DNA of 64,000 nt from Marinobacter sp. HL-58. Its GTDB lineage: Bacteria > Pseudomonadota > Gammaproteobacteria > Pseudomonadales > Oleiphilaceae. This document shows positions 1 to 9,876 of the stretch, one piece after another; position 1 is the first letter of the stretch; every line of letters begins with the position of its first letter. The position numbers were made by a program, and so were the translations under genes. A model generated the notes under the pieces. That model was not told where the DNA came from, did not search any database, and saw nothing but the letters and a program-made list of their open reading frames with translations. The stretch is taken from contig NZ_LIHP01000016.1 of the NCBI RefSeq assembly GCF_001314605.1, forward strand, positions 310,001 to 374,000. The letters are read 5' to 3'.

Positions 1-192
1 TTCGTGGGCGCACTGAAAATGCAGAAGCTGGTACGCCTGAGCATTGAAGACGAGGAAGTCAAAGAGGAAGAGGATCTTCTGGAGGATCTTGGCGAGCGCA
101 TCCGCGATGTGCGGATGGGCCCCGATGGCGCCTTGTGGCTACTGACGGATCATTCCAACGGCAAGGTATACCGGATCGTTCCCGCGGAATGA
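1..192 (+). CDS. PQQ-dependent sugar dehydrogenase family protein, C-terminal fragment
   Basis: Only the last 63 codons are in the window; the reading frame is open to the left edge, so the gene starts outside. The visible end contains an acidic stretch followed by DVRMGPDGALWLLTD and GKVYRI. This is the typical last blade of the soluble aldose sugar dehydrogenase (YliI/GdhB-like) beta-propeller family, periplasmic quinoproteins that oxidise sugars. Catalytic and PQQ-binding residues lie upstream and cannot be checked. Other six-bladed NHL/SMP30-type propellers end in a similar way, so the family call is reasonable but not proven. Confidence 0.7.
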   Translation, partial: FVGALKMQKLVRLSIEDEEVKEEEDLLEDLGERIRDVRMGPDGALWLLTDHSNGKVYRIVPAE

Positions 193-204
193 TCGTATAT
201 ATCC

Positions 205-618
205 TCAGTTGGGATCGTTGGTTCTTTCAGTTTTGTCGTACTGGGAAATATCATCCGTGATGGTGAACCAGTCTGACTTTGAACCCACGTAAACGTGTGA
301 TGCAGGCCCTTTGCCCAAAGGCTCGTTGATCATACCGACACGCAGGCGCAAGATACCCTGAATGGCATCGACCCGGCTGTACAGCTGGCTGCCACAGCGG
401 GGGCAGAAGGCCCGGAATTTGCCCGGGCGGGATTCATACTCGCGGATCAGATCCTCGCCTGCCGTAAAACGGGTGCGAATTTTCTGTATCGGAGCGCTGG
501 CCGAAAACGCACTGCCATGGGCTCGACGGCACTGGCTGCAATGGCACAGGGCTATGGGCCCCAGTGGGCCATCGTATTCCAGCTTGATATCGCCACAAAG
601 GCACTGCCCTGTCAGCAT
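205..618 (-). CDS. GFA (glutathione-dependent formaldehyde-activating)/CENP-V family protein
   Basis: A 137-residue protein with the zinc-binding cysteine pattern of the GFA family: CLCG near residue 6, CHCSQCRRAHGS in the middle and CPRCGSQL further on. Members bind zinc, and a few act on glutathione adducts; for most, including this one, the substrate is unknown. I chose the start at 618 because a good ribosome site (GGAGG) precedes it by about 6 bases and the family pattern begins at once. An upstream in-frame start at 714 would add an unrelated basic tail. The gene is divergent from the aldo/keto reductase that follows and shares a roughly 120-bp promoter region with it. Confidence 0.8.
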   Translation of the reverse strand: MLTGQCLCGDIKLEYDGPLGPIALCHCSQCRRAHGSAFSASAPIQKIRTRFTAGEDLIREYESRPGKFRAFCPRCGSQLYSRVDAIQGILRLRVGMINEPLGKGPASHVYVGSKSDWFTITDDISQYDKTERTNDPN

Positions 619-741
619 GATTTGACCTCCACGGTGGTCGGATTGGCGTATTCCCGGGGCCGTCATGATAACCACCCGCCACTTGAAGAACCAGCGGGCG
701 GGCACCACATACAAGTCAGAGCGTTCGCAAAGGAGGACACT

Positions 742-1551
742 ATGGCATTCAGCACACTTCCGAAAATTGGCATGGGCACTTTTCGCCTGAAAGGCAACGA
801 TGCGAGAGACGCGGTCAAAAGCGCCCTCTCACTCGGTTACAGGCATATCGATACGGCCCAGATGTATGGAAATGAGTCTGAAGTGGGCGATGGCATTACC
901 TCCAGCGGCATTCCGCGCCGTGAGATTTTCCTGACCACCAAGATCTGGCATGACCGGCTCCACCGCAGCGACCTTATCAACAGCCTGCACGACAGCCTGG
1001 CCCGGCTGAAGACTGACCATGTGGACCTGACCCTGATCCACTGGCCGTCACCGGGGGACGAAGTTCCCATGGCGGAGTATCTTGGAGCACTGCGGGACGC
1101 CCAGCGCGAGGGGCTGACCACGCACATCGGCATTTCCAACTTTACCTGCGCCCAGATGGACCAGGCAAAAGAGATCCTGGGCGAATCCCCGATTCTTACC
1201 AACCAGGTAGAGGTTCACCCCTTTCTGGCCAACCGCAAGGTGGTTGACCATGCCCGGAAGCTGGGCATTACCGTGACAGGCTATATGCCCCTGGCCGTCG
1301 GGAAGGTCATGGAAGATGAAACCCTGATTCGGATCGGCCGTGAGCACAATGCTTCACCAGCGCAGATTGCCCTGGCCTGGATTGCCGCCCGCGGCGTGGT
1401 TCCCATTCCGTCGTCCACACGCCCCCAGCACCAGAAAGCCAATCTGGACGCGCTTGATATCAGGCTCAGCGAGGACGAGATGGCCGAGATCGACAAACTG
1501 GACCGGGGCGAGCGAATTGCTAACCCGGGCTTTGCGCCGGCCTGGGACTGA
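742..1551 (+). CDS. Aldo/keto reductase (2,5-diketo-D-gluconate reductase-like)
   Basis: A 269-residue NADPH-dependent (beta/alpha)8-barrel oxidoreductase. The catalytic tetrad is visible: Asp and Tyr in HIDTAQMYGNE, Lys in LTTKIWH and His in LIHWPSP. The cofactor-binding end is IPSSTRPQHQKANL. The NQVEVHPFL segment and the short length match the DkgA/DkgB branch, which reduces small aldehydes and ketones. The start at 742 is preceded by AGGAGG at ideal spacing; the open frame runs further upstream but that part is antisense to the GFA gene. Its last 32 bases overlap the convergent membrane-protein gene. The substrate cannot be told from sequence. Confidence 0.88.
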   Translation: MAFSTLPKIGMGTFRLKGNDARDAVKSALSLGYRHIDTAQMYGNESEVGDGITSSGIPRREIFLTTKIWHDRLHRSDLINSLHDSLARLKTDHVDLTLIHWPSPGDEVPMAEYLGALRDAQREGLTTHIGISNFTCAQMDQAKEILGESPILTNQVEVHPFLANRKVVDHARKLGITVTGYMPLAVGKVMEDETLIRIGREHNASPAQIALAWIAARGVVPIPSSTRPQHQKANLDALDIRLSEDEMAEIDKLDRGERIANPGFAPAWD

Positions 1552-2206
1552 ACCGGAAGCCGGCAATGGCCAGCACCAGGGTAACAGCCGGCAGGACAAG
1601 CATCAGCCGGATGCCGAGGGCCCACAGGGTTGCCATGCTGAACAGGGCCCACAACAGCGGCAGCAACAGAAACACCCAGCGCACCCGCCTGGGGAACATG
1701 AGCAGGCAAGGCACAGAGGCGGCGACAGTCAGGTCCGGTGTGATTCCGAACAGCGCCAGGGACTGCCAGTTCCCAGTCTGTGCCACGACCAGAAAGGGCA
1801 AAAGAGCGGTTACCACAAGCCAGCCGGTGCCGGCCTGCCATCGTTGGGCAGCCCTCCGGGCCGTTCTTTCCCAGGGACACACCAGCGCCGCCACGGTCAG
1901 AAGTGAACCTTGCAGGATAAAGGCCCAGCCAAACCAGGTGGCCGGCGAATTGATGGGCCCGTAATACTCCATCAGGAAGCCGGCACCGCTCCATACCCAG
2001 GCAGCCGCCAACAGCAACAGGATCGCCCGTTTTGCCGCCGTGTTGCCACGCACCAGCAACCCGGCAATCAGTACCATCATCACCACCGCAATGGCCTGCC
2101 AGGGCCAGACATCCTGATTGATCCGAACAAAGAGCCGGAGAAACACCTCCGGCCCGAACATCAGAAAATCCGACAGTGAATAGCTCAGCCAGTCCGCATC
2201 AGTCAT
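1520..2206 (-). CDS. DUF6064-type integral membrane protein
   Basis: A 228-residue protein with about six hydrophobic segments, roughly at residues 36-52, 61-78, 86-110, 126-142, 155-170 and 174-216. The opening SYSLSDFLMFGPEVFLRLF and the WVWSGAGFLMEYYGPIN segment resemble the DUF6064 family of inner-membrane proteins of unknown function; that family name is from memory and not checked. It overlaps the upstream Tat-secreted aldo/keto reductase by four bases (ATGA), so the two are probably translated together. Its 3' end overlaps the convergent reductase gene by 32 bases. No catalytic motif is apparent. Confidence 0.7.
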   Translation of the reverse strand: MTDADWLSYSLSDFLMFGPEVFLRLFVRINQDVWPWQAIAVVMMVLIAGLLVRGNTAAKRAILLLLAAAWVWSGAGFLMEYYGPINSPATWFGWAFILQGSLLTVAALVCPWERTARRAAQRWQAGTGWLVVTALLPFLVVAQTGNWQSLALFGITPDLTVAASVPCLLMFPRRVRWVFLLLPLLWALFSMATLWALGIRLMLVLPAVTLVLAIAGFRFSPRPAQSPG

Positions 2207-3126
2207 AACCCTGCCACATAGTCAGCCATCCGCCGACGCTGCTGTTCATCCGGAAGCCTGCCGTACAGGGCACCCATGTTTTCCTCCATGTGCTCCACAC
2301 GGGTTGTCGCCGGAATAGCACAGGTAACCGCCGGGTGCGACACGATGAACTTGAGGAAGAACTCTGCCCAGTTGCTGCAACCTGCCTCTTCCGCCCAGCC
2401 GGGCAAAGATTCCGACTGGAAACGGCGGAACAGATTGCCACCCTGAAAAGGCCGGTTAGCAATGACAGCAATGCCCCGCTCCCTGGCCAGGGGCAACAGG
2501 CGTTGTTCAGCCTCCCTGTCCAGCACATTGTAGGTCAGTTGCACGAAGTCGAGGGGCCCCTGTTCCATTATCCGCGCCAGATCGCTGTGGCGGCGGCCGT
2601 GGGAGGTGGTGATCCCCAGGTACCGTATATCTCCGTCCGCTTTCATCTGTTTCAGGGTTTCCAGGTGGGACTCCCAGGCCAGCAGGTTATGGATCTGCTG
2701 AAGATCAAAGCGCTCGATGCCCCACTTGCGTCGCAATGTGCTGTCCTGCTCCCCTGTGGCGCTGCCATCCCGGGCCCAGATCTTGTTGGCGGAAAATACC
2801 TTGTCGTGGGCATCTAGGCTGTCCAGTGCTTCGCCCATGACATCGTCTGCCGACCCGTACATGGGCGACGAGTCCACCAGGGTTCCGCCCCATTCAAAGA
2901 ACGTTTTCAGAACGCGGGTACGTTCAGCCACCAATTGCTCATCGCCGCCCACATTGAAGGTGCGCCAGGTGCCCATGCCGATCACCGGCAACGACTCTCC
3001 CGAGGAGGGAATAGCCCGGGTAATGGCTTTCTGTCCGGGTGCCGCCATCAGCGCGGGCACACGCAAGGAAAGGCCGGTTGCGGCCAAAGCGGCAAGGAAC
3101 TGTCGTCGGGACCATCGAATCGCCAT
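2203..3126 (-). CDS. Tat-exported aldo/keto reductase
   Basis: A 307-residue protein. It begins with a twin-arginine signal (SRRQFLAALAATGLSL, cleavage probably after the ALMAA region near residue 29), followed by an aldo/keto reductase barrel: VIGMGTWRTF, VDSSPMYGSADD with the catalytic Asp/Tyr, SANKIW with the Lys, and QIHNLLAW with the His. Export through Tat implies that it folds with its nicotinamide cofactor in the cytoplasm before reaching the periplasm, as in a minority of this superfamily. It is translationally coupled (ATGA overlap) to the downstream membrane protein, which might be its partner. The substrate is unknown. Confidence 0.85.
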   Translation of the reverse strand: MAIRWSRRQFLAALAATGLSLRVPALMAAPGQKAITRAIPSSGESLPVIGMGTWRTFNVGGDEQLVAERTRVLKTFFEWGGTLVDSSPMYGSADDVMGEALDSLDAHDKVFSANKIWARDGSATGEQDSTLRRKWGIERFDLQQIHNLLAWESHLETLKQMKADGDIRYLGITTSHGRRHSDLARIMEQGPLDFVQLTYNVLDREAEQRLLPLARERGIAVIANRPFQGGNLFRRFQSESLPGWAEEAGCSNWAEFFLKFIVSHPAVTCAIPATTRVEHMEENMGALYGRLPDEQQRRRMADYVAGL

Positions 3127-3389
3127 GACTCATTCTCCGGTGTTCAGCACATATACCTGTACTACGCAGACAGACAGATTCAGGTTCTGTTCCTGCCAGC
3201 GGGGTAACGCCCCAGCTTGCCCGGCAGCTAACCCTTTGATTCATTTGAGCACTTACATCCATTAACAAAAACGCAGTATAAACAACGACACTACTGGCAT
3301 TTTTTAACGTCATGTAGAGCCTTTCCACATAGTATGCGCCGAATTTTTGGGCTATTGTTATTGGATCAGAAACCAACGAGCGTCGCACC

Positions 3390-4973
3390 ATGTTGCTGAA
3401 GGCACGAAGCCATCGTCACAAGCCAGATAACGGAACTGCGCGCCAGCATGGTTCAGTGATACCCCGCGTTCTCGCTACCACCATTGCAACCTTGCTGGCA
3501 TTTGGTACCGCATCCGCTTCCGAGCCTGCAACCAATACCGACGCAGCCAGCGCCTCTGCCAAAACCTGGAGTGGCCAGGTCAGAAGTTACGCGTTTCAGT
3601 CCCTGAACAACGAGCAGGCACTGAGCATGGCCGCCATCCCACTGAACGGCCCCGGCATTGAGCAATATATTAACGCTGATGAACTGATGAGCCCCGGTTC
3701 CATTATCAAGCTGATCACCACCTACGCAGCCCTGGAAACCCTGGGGCCAACCTATCACTGGGACACAAAGTTCTACACCGATGGCAAGCTTGTGGGCGAC
3801 ACGCTCAACGGCAACTTCTATGTGGATATGGGCGGGGACCCCAAACTGACCATCGAACGCCTGTGGAGCACCCTGAGCGAGCTTCGCGGCATGGGCATCA
3901 GCGCGATCAAGGGCAACCTGGTGCTGGACGGCGACGTATTCAGCCTGGCGGATGGGCTGCCAGGCTTTGACGATAACGGCGACAACCCCCATGCGCCGTT
4001 CCTGGTCCAGCCTTCGCCTTACCTCACTAACCTCAACCTGATGCACTTTCAGGTACGGGCCGATGAGCGTGGAACCCAGGCCTGGAGCGCACCGTCCCTG
4101 AATGATGTGGTTGTCGACAACCGGGTAACGGCAAGTGCAGAAGGCCCCTGCCCCGGCCGCAAAAACTTTGACTGGGAGCCGATTTTTCACGAGGACCACA
4201 GGGTTACGGTCAGGGTTACCGGTGAATTGCCCCAGGGGTGTCGCACCACGGCCTACCTGTCTGTACTGCCACATGAGCAATACACTGCGTCGCTCATCCG
4301 CTCGCTGCTGAAAGATATGGGCATAGAGATCTCCGGAAAGAGCCTGCTGGCCAGCACGCCGGAAGACGCCAGGCTGTTGCTGAAAACCACCTCGCCCGAT
4401 CTGGTTACCATGGTGCGGGACATCAACAAATGGAGCAGCAACGTCATGGCCCGTCAGTTGTTGCTGACCATTGGCGCCGAGCACCGGCAGGACGACGATG
4501 AAGACGACCGCGTCGCCGGCATCCGCGTGATATACAAGTGGCTGGAAGATAAGGGCATCAATACCAAAGGTATGGTCATTGATAACGGCGCAGGCCTGAC
4601 CCGCCACGGCCGCATTACTGCCCGTCAGGGCGCACAGATTCTTCAGCACGCCTGGAACAGCAATTACTCGGCCGACCTGATGGCCTCCATGCCACTGATT
4701 GCGATGGACGGCACCATGGCCCGCCGGCTGAAGAACGCCGGTCTTGATGGCAAAGGCCGCATAAAGACCGGTTACCTGGAGAATGTGCGTTCAATCGCGG
4801 GTTTCACCCGGGATGGCACGGATACCACCTGGGCAGTTGTGGGTATGGTCAACAACGATCCGGCGTGGAACGGGCAGGCAGTACTGGATCGAATCATCTA
4901 TTCCCTTCACCACCGCCCGCCTACTGGCACAACGCTGTCACAGGGCCCGTCCAGTGGTACCGAGGTACGCTGA
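3390..4973 (+). CDS. dacB: D-alanyl-D-alanine carboxypeptidase/endopeptidase, PBP4 (DacB) family
   Basis: A 527-residue periplasmic penicillin-binding protein of the S13 family, which trims or cleaves peptidoglycan cross-bridges. All three active-site motifs are present: SIIK (SxxK, Ser near residue 104) in MSPGSIIKLITT, SSN (SxN) in WSSNVMARQLL, and KTG in GRIKTGYLENV. A long basic N-terminus precedes a hydrophobic signal core and an AxA-type site (ATTIATLLAFGTASA, about residues 28-43). A GTG at 3456 could be the real start and would give a more ordinary signal peptide; neither start has a strong ribosome site. The gene stands alone and converges on the nap operon. Confidence 0.88.
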   Translation: MLLKARSHRHKPDNGTARQHGSVIPRVLATTIATLLAFGTASASEPATNTDAASASAKTWSGQVRSYAFQSLNNEQALSMAAIPLNGPGIEQYINADELMSPGSIIKLITTYAALETLGPTYHWDTKFYTDGKLVGDTLNGNFYVDMGGDPKLTIERLWSTLSELRGMGISAIKGNLVLDGDVFSLADGLPGFDDNGDNPHAPFLVQPSPYLTNLNLMHFQVRADERGTQAWSAPSLNDVVVDNRVTASAEGPCPGRKNFDWEPIFHEDHRVTVRVTGELPQGCRTTAYLSVLPHEQYTASLIRSLLKDMGIEISGKSLLASTPEDARLLLKTTSPDLVTMVRDINKWSSNVMARQLLLTIGAEHRQDDDEDDRVAGIRVIYKWLEDKGINTKGMVIDNGAGLTRHGRITARQGAQILQHAWNSNYSADLMASMPLIAMDGTMARRLKNAGLDGKGRIKTGYLENVRSIAGFTRDGTDTTWAVVGMVNNDPAWNGQAVLDRIIYSLHHRPPTGTTLSQGPSSGTEVR

Positions 4974-5010
4974 GCCAGTACCGTAACCGGCCTGGCCCAT
5001 GCTTTTCCCT

Positions 5011-5598
5011 CTATCGCTCCACGCCTGCCATGTCCGGCAGCTCATGGGCAATGCCCTTGTGACAGTCGATACAGGTTTTATCCCCCTCGTCCGTCAACGC
5101 GGTGGAATGGGCTTCTGCCGCGCGCGGATCCTGCTGCGTGAAGTCCATGGAATCAAACTCGTGGCAGTTGCGACACTCCAGTGAGTCATTGGCTTTCAGC
5201 CGGTGCCACTCCCGCTCCGCCAGTTCGCGCCGCTTGGCCTCGAATTTTTCCGGGGTGTCGATAGAACCAAACAGCCAGCCCCAGACTTCCTTGGAGGCTT
5301 CCATCTTGCGGCCTATCTTGTGGGTCCAGTCGTGGGGCACGTGGCAGTCAGAGCATTCCGCCCTGACCCCGGAGCGGTTGCTGTAGTGAATCGTCCCTTT
5401 CAGTTCCTGGTAGGGATTGCTGTACATCTCGTGGCAGCCGGTACAGAACTCCTCGGTGTTGGTAACCTCCAGGGCGGTATTGAAACCGCCCCAGAATATG
5501 ATGCCGGCCAGAAACCCGCCCAGCGTAAGAAATCCGAGGCTGTAGTGAACGCTGGGTTTACGTAACAGTTGCCAGTAATACTTCAGCCGATCCATCAT
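5011..5598 (-). CDS. napC: Periplasmic nitrate reductase, tetraheme cytochrome c NapC
   Basis: A 195-residue NapC/NirT-family cytochrome. One N-terminal membrane anchor ([18 protein letters not shown]) is followed by four CxxCH heme sites: CTGCH, CSDCH, CRNCH and CIDCH. NapC oxidises quinol in the inner membrane and passes electrons to NapB and then NapA in the periplasm. It is the last gene of the napEFDABC operon and overlaps napB by four bases (ATGA). Length and heme spacing are normal for the family. No convincing terminator is seen between it and the convergent dacB. Confidence 0.96.
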   Translation of the reverse strand: MMDRLKYYWQLLRKPSVHYSLGFLTLGGFLAGIIFWGGFNTALEVTNTEEFCTGCHEMYSNPYQELKGTIHYSNRSGVRAECSDCHVPHDWTHKIGRKMEASKEVWGWLFGSIDTPEKFEAKRRELAEREWHRLKANDSLECRNCHEFDSMDFTQQDPRAAEAHSTALTDEGDKTCIDCHKGIAHELPDMAGVER

Positions 5599-6071
5599 TG
5601 GCCTTCTCCCCGATCGCCCTCACGGATTACCTGGTCGATGGGTTTGAAGTCTGACTCAACCAGCGCTTCTGCATCCGTTTGAGGCACATGGCACTGGGTA
5701 CAGAAGTACCGTCCGGGGGTCACTTCCGCCCTCACCTGAAAATTGCGATCCATGAAGTGGGTCACACTGACCATGGGGGCGCCGGCGTCCGGGGCCGACT
5801 CACGGCTGTGGCAGTCCAGGCATCGATTAAAACGCTTGTCCACCTGGTAGTCCCGTATCGTGTGGGGAATCACCGGTGGCTGCTCCGGGTAGTTGCGTAC
5901 TTCCCGCTGAACATCCCTGGGATCGCCGGCAATCGGGGGAGCATCCGCAACGTCCCCGAGGGTTCCACCTTTACGCAGGCCATCCGGCGAGGACGGTGAC
6001 ATTGAGGGCGACTCCGCCAGAGCAACCATGGCAAGGGAGGCCGTCAGCAGGATTGCGATCAGCTTTTTCAT
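5595..6071 (-). CDS. napB: Periplasmic nitrate reductase, diheme cytochrome c subunit NapB
   Basis: A 158-residue secreted diheme cytochrome. It has a signal peptide ([19 protein letters not shown]) and two heme sites, CLDCH and CTQCH, with distal-ligand histidines in the HTIRDY and VTHFMDRNF regions. NapB forms the soluble complex with NapA and relays electrons from NapC. GGAG lies just before the start. The gene follows napA by 11 bases and its stop overlaps the napC start, consistent with one transcript. Confidence 0.96.
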   Translation of the reverse strand: MKKLIAILLTASLAMVALAESPSMSPSSPDGLRKGGTLGDVADAPPIAGDPRDVQREVRNYPEQPPVIPHTIRDYQVDKRFNRCLDCHSRESAPDAGAPMVSVTHFMDRNFQVRAEVTPGRYFCTQCHVPQTDAEALVESDFKPIDQVIREGDRGEGQ

Positions 6072-6082
6072 GGCATGTCTCC

Positions 6083-8587
6083 TCAGGCCAGGTTAACCAG
6101 TTCCAGACGCACCGCACATTTCTTGAAGTCCGTCTGTTTGGAGATGGGATCGGTGGCGTCCAGCGTGACCTTGTTGATGATCTTGCCGGCATCGAAGAAA
6201 GGCACATACACCATACCTTTGGGGACACTGACACGGCCCCGGGTTTCCACCCGCAACCGCACCTCACCACGGCGACTGGCCACCAGAACCTCACTGCCCC
6301 GCCGGAAACCCTGCTCCCTGGCATCTTCCGTGTTCATGTACAGCAGGGCGTCAGGCACCGCCTTGTGGAGTTCACTGACCCGCCGCGTCATGGAGCCGGT
6401 GTGCCAGTGCTCCAGCACCCGGCCGGTACAGAGCCAGAACGGATAGTCGTCGTCAGGTGATTCCGCCGGTGGCTCATGGGGCACGGCAAATATCCGGGCC
6501 CGGTTATCGTCATTGCCATAGAACTGAAACCCGCTTCCCTCTTCCACATAGGGGTCGGACCCCTCGCGGTAACGCCAGAGCGTCTCCTTGCCATCAACAA
6601 CCGGCCAGCGCAAGCCACGGGTCTTGTGATAGGTGTCGAAGTCCGCCAGGTCCTTGCCCTTACCCTTTCCGAATTGCCGGTACTCCTCGAACATTCCCTT
6701 CTGGATGTAAAAACCGAAATCCTTCGATTCATGGTTGCCATACTCGGGATTCAGGTCATCCAGCGGGTAGGCATCCACATTACCGTTGCGGTAAAGCACA
6801 TCGAACAGGGTTTTGTCCCGCATATCCGGCGCCTTGGCCAGGAGGTCCTCGGGCCAGACATCCGCCACCTTGATGCGCCTGGCCAGGGCCACGGTCTGCC
6901 AGAGATCGGATCTCGCCTCACCCGGTGCCGTCACCAGCTCCTGCCAGAACTGGGTGCGGCGCTCTGCATTGCCGTAGGCGCCTTCCTTTTCGACCCAGCC
7001 GGCGGAAGGCAGAATCAGGTCTGCCGCCTGGGCAGACACCGTGGGATAGATATCGGAGACGATGATGAACGTGTCCGGATTGCGCCAGCCCGGCAGGGTT
7101 TCCTGCATGGTATTGGGGCCGGCCTGGATGTTGTTGGTGACCTGGGTCCAGTAAACCCTCAGCTTGCTGTCCTTCAGCATCCGGCTTTGCAGCACGGCGT
7201 GGTAACCCACTTTTTCGGGAATGGTGCCTTCCGGCAGTTTCCAGATTTTCTCGGCCTTGGCCCGGTGCTCCGGGTTTGCCACCACCATGTCGGCAGGCAA
7301 ACGGTGGGCAAAGGTACCCACCTCCCTTGCAGTACCACAGGCGGACGGCTGGCCGGTCAGCGAGAATGGGCTGTTGCCGGGGGTGGCAATCTTCCCGGTC
7401 AGCAGGTGTATGTTGTAGATCAGGTTGTTAACCCAGACGCCACGGGTGTGCTGGTTGACGCCCATGGTCCAGAAAGTGGTAACGCGCTTGTCCGGATCGG
7501 CATAGAGCCTGGCCAGGCGCTCCAGCCGGTCTGACGGGACACCTGACTCCTTGACGGCCCGTTCCAGGTCGTACTCCTTTACATATTCGGCAAAGGCTTC
7601 AAAGCTCATATCCTCAAAGCTGTTGGCGTTATTGGCATTCTTCGCGTTTTGCTCCCGGGGATCTTCCGGGCGCAGACCGTAGCCGATATCGTCAGCCCCC
7701 TTTACGAATTTGGTGTGCCTATTGACGAAGTCCTCGTTAACCGCATCGTTCTGGATGATGTAGTTGGCGATGTAGTTGAGGATGGCAACGTCGGCGTGGG
7801 GCGTCATCACCATCGGCAGGTCAGCCAGGTCAAACGAGCGGTGTTTGTAGGTAGAAAGTACTGCAACCTCGGTGGACGGATGAGACAACCGGCGGTCAGT
7901 GACCCGCGTCCACAGAATCGGGTGCATTTCCGCCATGTTTGAACCCCAGAGCACAAACGCGTCGGCGTTCTCGATGTCGTCATAGACTCCCATGGGCTCG
8001 TCAGAGCCAAAGGTGCGCATGAACCCTGCCACCGCCGAGGCCATGCAATGCCTGGCATTCGGGTCAATGTTGTTGGTGCGGAAGCCGGCCTTGAACAACT
8101 TGCTGGCGGCGTAGCCTTCCCAGATGGTCCACTGGCCGGAACCGAACATGCCAACGCTGTCTGGTCCGTGCTCCTTGATGGACGCGGTAAATTTTTCTGC
8201 CATCACATCAAGTGCTTCGTCCCAACTGACCTCCTGGAAGTCTCCTTCCTTGTGGAATTTGCCATCCCGTTTTCGTAACAGAGGCTTTGTAAGCCTATCC
8301 CGGCCATAGAGAATCTTTGATAGGAAGTAACCCTTTACACAGTTCAGGCCACGGTTCACCTCGGCCTGGGTGTCACCGTGGGTGGCAACAATCTGGTTGT
8401 TCTTGGTGGCCACCATAACGCTGCAACCGGTACCGCAGAAGCGACAGGGTGCCTTGCTCCATTTCAGTTCGGTGAGTTCTGCGTTGGTGATCAGATTGCT
8501 GGCTGCTGCGGGAATCGACAGCCCCGCGGCCGAAGCCCCGAGAGCAAGCGCGTTGGCCTTGGCGAATTCGCGTCGTGTCAGGTTCAT
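6083..8587 (-). CDS. napA: Periplasmic nitrate reductase, catalytic molybdoenzyme NapA
   Basis: An 834-residue molybdopterin oxidoreductase that reduces nitrate to nitrite in the periplasm. A twin-arginine signal ([17 protein letters not shown]) is followed by the [4Fe-4S] ligands in CRFCGTGC plus the later [10 protein letters not shown] cysteine. The molybdenum-ligand cysteine lies in [13 protein letters not shown]. The C-terminal molydopterin-binding lobe ([15 protein letters not shown]) is present and length is standard. It sits between napD, whose product binds the NapA Tat signal, and napB. No frameshift or missing ligand was seen. Confidence 0.97.
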   Translation of the reverse strand: MNLTRREFAKANALALGASAAGLSIPAAASNLITNAELTELKWSKAPCRFCGTGCSVMVATKNNQIVATHGDTQAEVNRGLNCVKGYFLSKILYGRDRLTKPLLRKRDGKFHKEGDFQEVSWDEALDVMAEKFTASIKEHGPDSVGMFGSGQWTIWEGYAASKLFKAGFRTNNIDPNARHCMASAVAGFMRTFGSDEPMGVYDDIENADAFVLWGSNMAEMHPILWTRVTDRRLSHPSTEVAVLSTYKHRSFDLADLPMVMTPHADVAILNYIANYIIQNDAVNEDFVNRHTKFVKGADDIGYGLRPEDPREQNAKNANNANSFEDMSFEAFAEYVKEYDLERAVKESGVPSDRLERLARLYADPDKRVTTFWTMGVNQHTRGVWVNNLIYNIHLLTGKIATPGNSPFSLTGQPSACGTAREVGTFAHRLPADMVVANPEHRAKAEKIWKLPEGTIPEKVGYHAVLQSRMLKDSKLRVYWTQVTNNIQAGPNTMQETLPGWRNPDTFIIVSDIYPTVSAQAADLILPSAGWVEKEGAYGNAERRTQFWQELVTAPGEARSDLWQTVALARRIKVADVWPEDLLAKAPDMRDKTLFDVLYRNGNVDAYPLDDLNPEYGNHESKDFGFYIQKGMFEEYRQFGKGKGKDLADFDTYHKTRGLRWPVVDGKETLWRYREGSDPYVEEGSGFQFYGNDDNRARIFAVPHEPPAESPDDDYPFWLCTGRVLEHWHTGSMTRRVSELHKAVPDALLYMNTEDAREQGFRRGSEVLVASRRGEVRLRVETRGRVSVPKGMVYVPFFDAGKIINKVTLDATDPISKQTDFKKCAVRLELVNLA

Positions 8588-8609
8588 GGCTCTGTCCCTG
8601 TGATCGGTT

Positions 8610-8909
8610 TTATTGTGTTTGTTTCAGATCAATCATCTCGTGGCCGGCTTCCGCCGCCGACATCAGCTCGTGATAAACCAGAATGCATTCCAGAACACCC
8701 GGCTGACTTTCCAGCAACTCAACCGTTTCCAGCAATCGCTGCTGGTGCGGGCCTTCGGCAATGACCACCAGCTTCCCTTCAGGTGATTCGGCTCCGGTTT
8801 CCAGGCCTTCAGTCTGGTCAATCTGTGCCTTGATGGCGTCCAGATGGTCGGGCCAGCAATGAACAATAAAGCTGGCGATATGCAGCTCCTCAGAGGAAGT
8901 GTCAGACAT
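8610..8909 (-). CDS. napD: NapA Tat-signal chaperone NapD
   Basis: A 99-residue cytoplasmic protein of the NapD family (ferredoxin-like fold: [38 protein letters not shown]). Members bind the Tat signal of NapA to delay export until the cofactor is inserted. I chose the start at 8909 because AAGGAG lies about 7 bases upstream; the frame is open further but would run into napF. It overlaps the end of napF by 8 bases and precedes napA by 22. Confidence 0.93.
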   Translation of the reverse strand: MSDTSSEELHIASFIVHCWPDHLDAIKAQIDQTEGLETGAESPEGKLVVIAEGPHQQRLLETVELLESQPGVLECILVYHELMSAAEAGHEMIDLKQTQ

Positions 8910-9399
8910 GGTCAGTCTCCTTGCCGACGGGCACAACCAGCTCTATGGCCTCCTGGGGGCAGACCGCCACGCAGGCACCGCAACCGGTACAGTCATCAAG
9001 GGCAACATGCGGCGTTGGCACGTGGCCAGGTGAAGGGGCAAAGCGGATAGCATCAGGCTCGCAGGCGTCCTGGCAGCTCTGACAATGGATATTGGCCAGT
9101 GCCAGGCAGTGATCACTGACCTGCGCGCGCCAGGAAAAGGCTTCCCGCGTCAGATCGAAAACAGGTTCTTTACAGACGCGGACACACTCTTCGCAAAAGG
9201 TGCAACCATCATCCTGAAAACGGATCTGCGGAAAACCGCCATCGCCCCTGAACAGAACATCCTCCGGACAGGCATCAATACAGTCACCGCAACGGACACA
9301 GGCGTCCGTGAAAGATTCATCCGTCCAGGGTGGTCTGTGCTCGGCAGACAAGGTACGACCGCCGCGAAGAAACGATCTGCGGGCCAGGGATACAGACAT
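8902..9399 (-). CDS. napF: Ferredoxin-type protein NapF
   Basis: A 165-residue cytoplasmic iron-sulfur protein with four cysteine clusters: CVRCGDCIDACP, CTFCEECVRVCKEP, a shorter CQSCQDACEP and CTGCGACVAVCP. NapF is thought to help mature NapA before export. The basic start (SLARRSFLRGG) looks superficially like a Tat signal but lacks a long hydrophobic core, as usual in NapF. It lies 9 bases after napE and overlaps napD by 8 bases. Confidence 0.94.
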   Translation of the reverse strand: MSVSLARRSFLRGGRTLSAEHRPPWTDESFTDACVRCGDCIDACPEDVLFRGDGGFPQIRFQDDGCTFCEECVRVCKEPVFDLTREAFSWRAQVSDHCLALANIHCQSCQDACEPDAIRFAPSPGHVPTPHVALDDCTGCGACVAVCPQEAIELVVPVGKETDHV

Positions 9400-9408
9400 G
9401 CCGACGCC

Positions 9409-9582
9409 CTATCCGGGAGACCCTGGTGGCCCCATAAAGATCTGGGAAATCCAGATAATAAAGCCATATCCGCCAACAACGGCGACCGCGAGAATGGGAA
9501 ACAGGAAAACGATCAGAAAGACAAAAAGCCGGAATTCATACTTCTTTCTGGGCTCCTGCGACAGTGCTGGTTGATCATCCAT
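9409..9582 (-). CDS. napE: Periplasmic nitrate reductase small membrane protein NapE
   Basis: A 57-residue protein read directly from the minus strand. It has a polar start (MDDQPALSQEPRKKYEFR), one transmembrane helix (FLIVFLFPILAVAVVGGYGF) and a short WISQIFMGPPGSPG end. Size, the EFRLFVFL-to-helix junction and the position in front of napF match NapE/TorE, a single-span protein of unclear role in nap operons. AAAGGCGGG precedes the ATG. It is probably the first gene of the operon. The upstream 290 bases hold no perfect FNR site (TTGAT-N4-ATCAA). Confidence 0.88.
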   Translation of the reverse strand: MDDQPALSQEPRKKYEFRLFVFLIVFLFPILAVAVVGGYGFIIWISQIFMGPPGSPG

Positions 9583-9876
9583 AAACCCGCCTTTCAGATG
9601 TGTATAACCAGAAACCTAGTCGAGACCCCTCAGTTTTCAAGTGACATGGTTCAAGTTTGATAAACACCGCACAGGCCAGTTTCAGCAACCATACTGAAGT
9701 TAATGGCAAAACCGTCATACCGGATGCTGAACTGCCTGCTAACCTTAACCGTAACGTCAGGTGGCACTTTGATTGGAGAACGTTGTCCCGGCAAAAGGGT
9801 GTTCCTTGGGCAAATGTGTCTACTCGAGTACAGGCGGGGCTTACTGATCCCGCTCTTCACTGGAAGGAGATAGTGC

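Noticed and set aside
9583..9876. FNR-type site upstream of napE
   Set aside because: TTGAT half-sites occur near 9571 and 9662, but no TTGAT-N4-ATCAA arrangement was found, so a site cannot be claimed.
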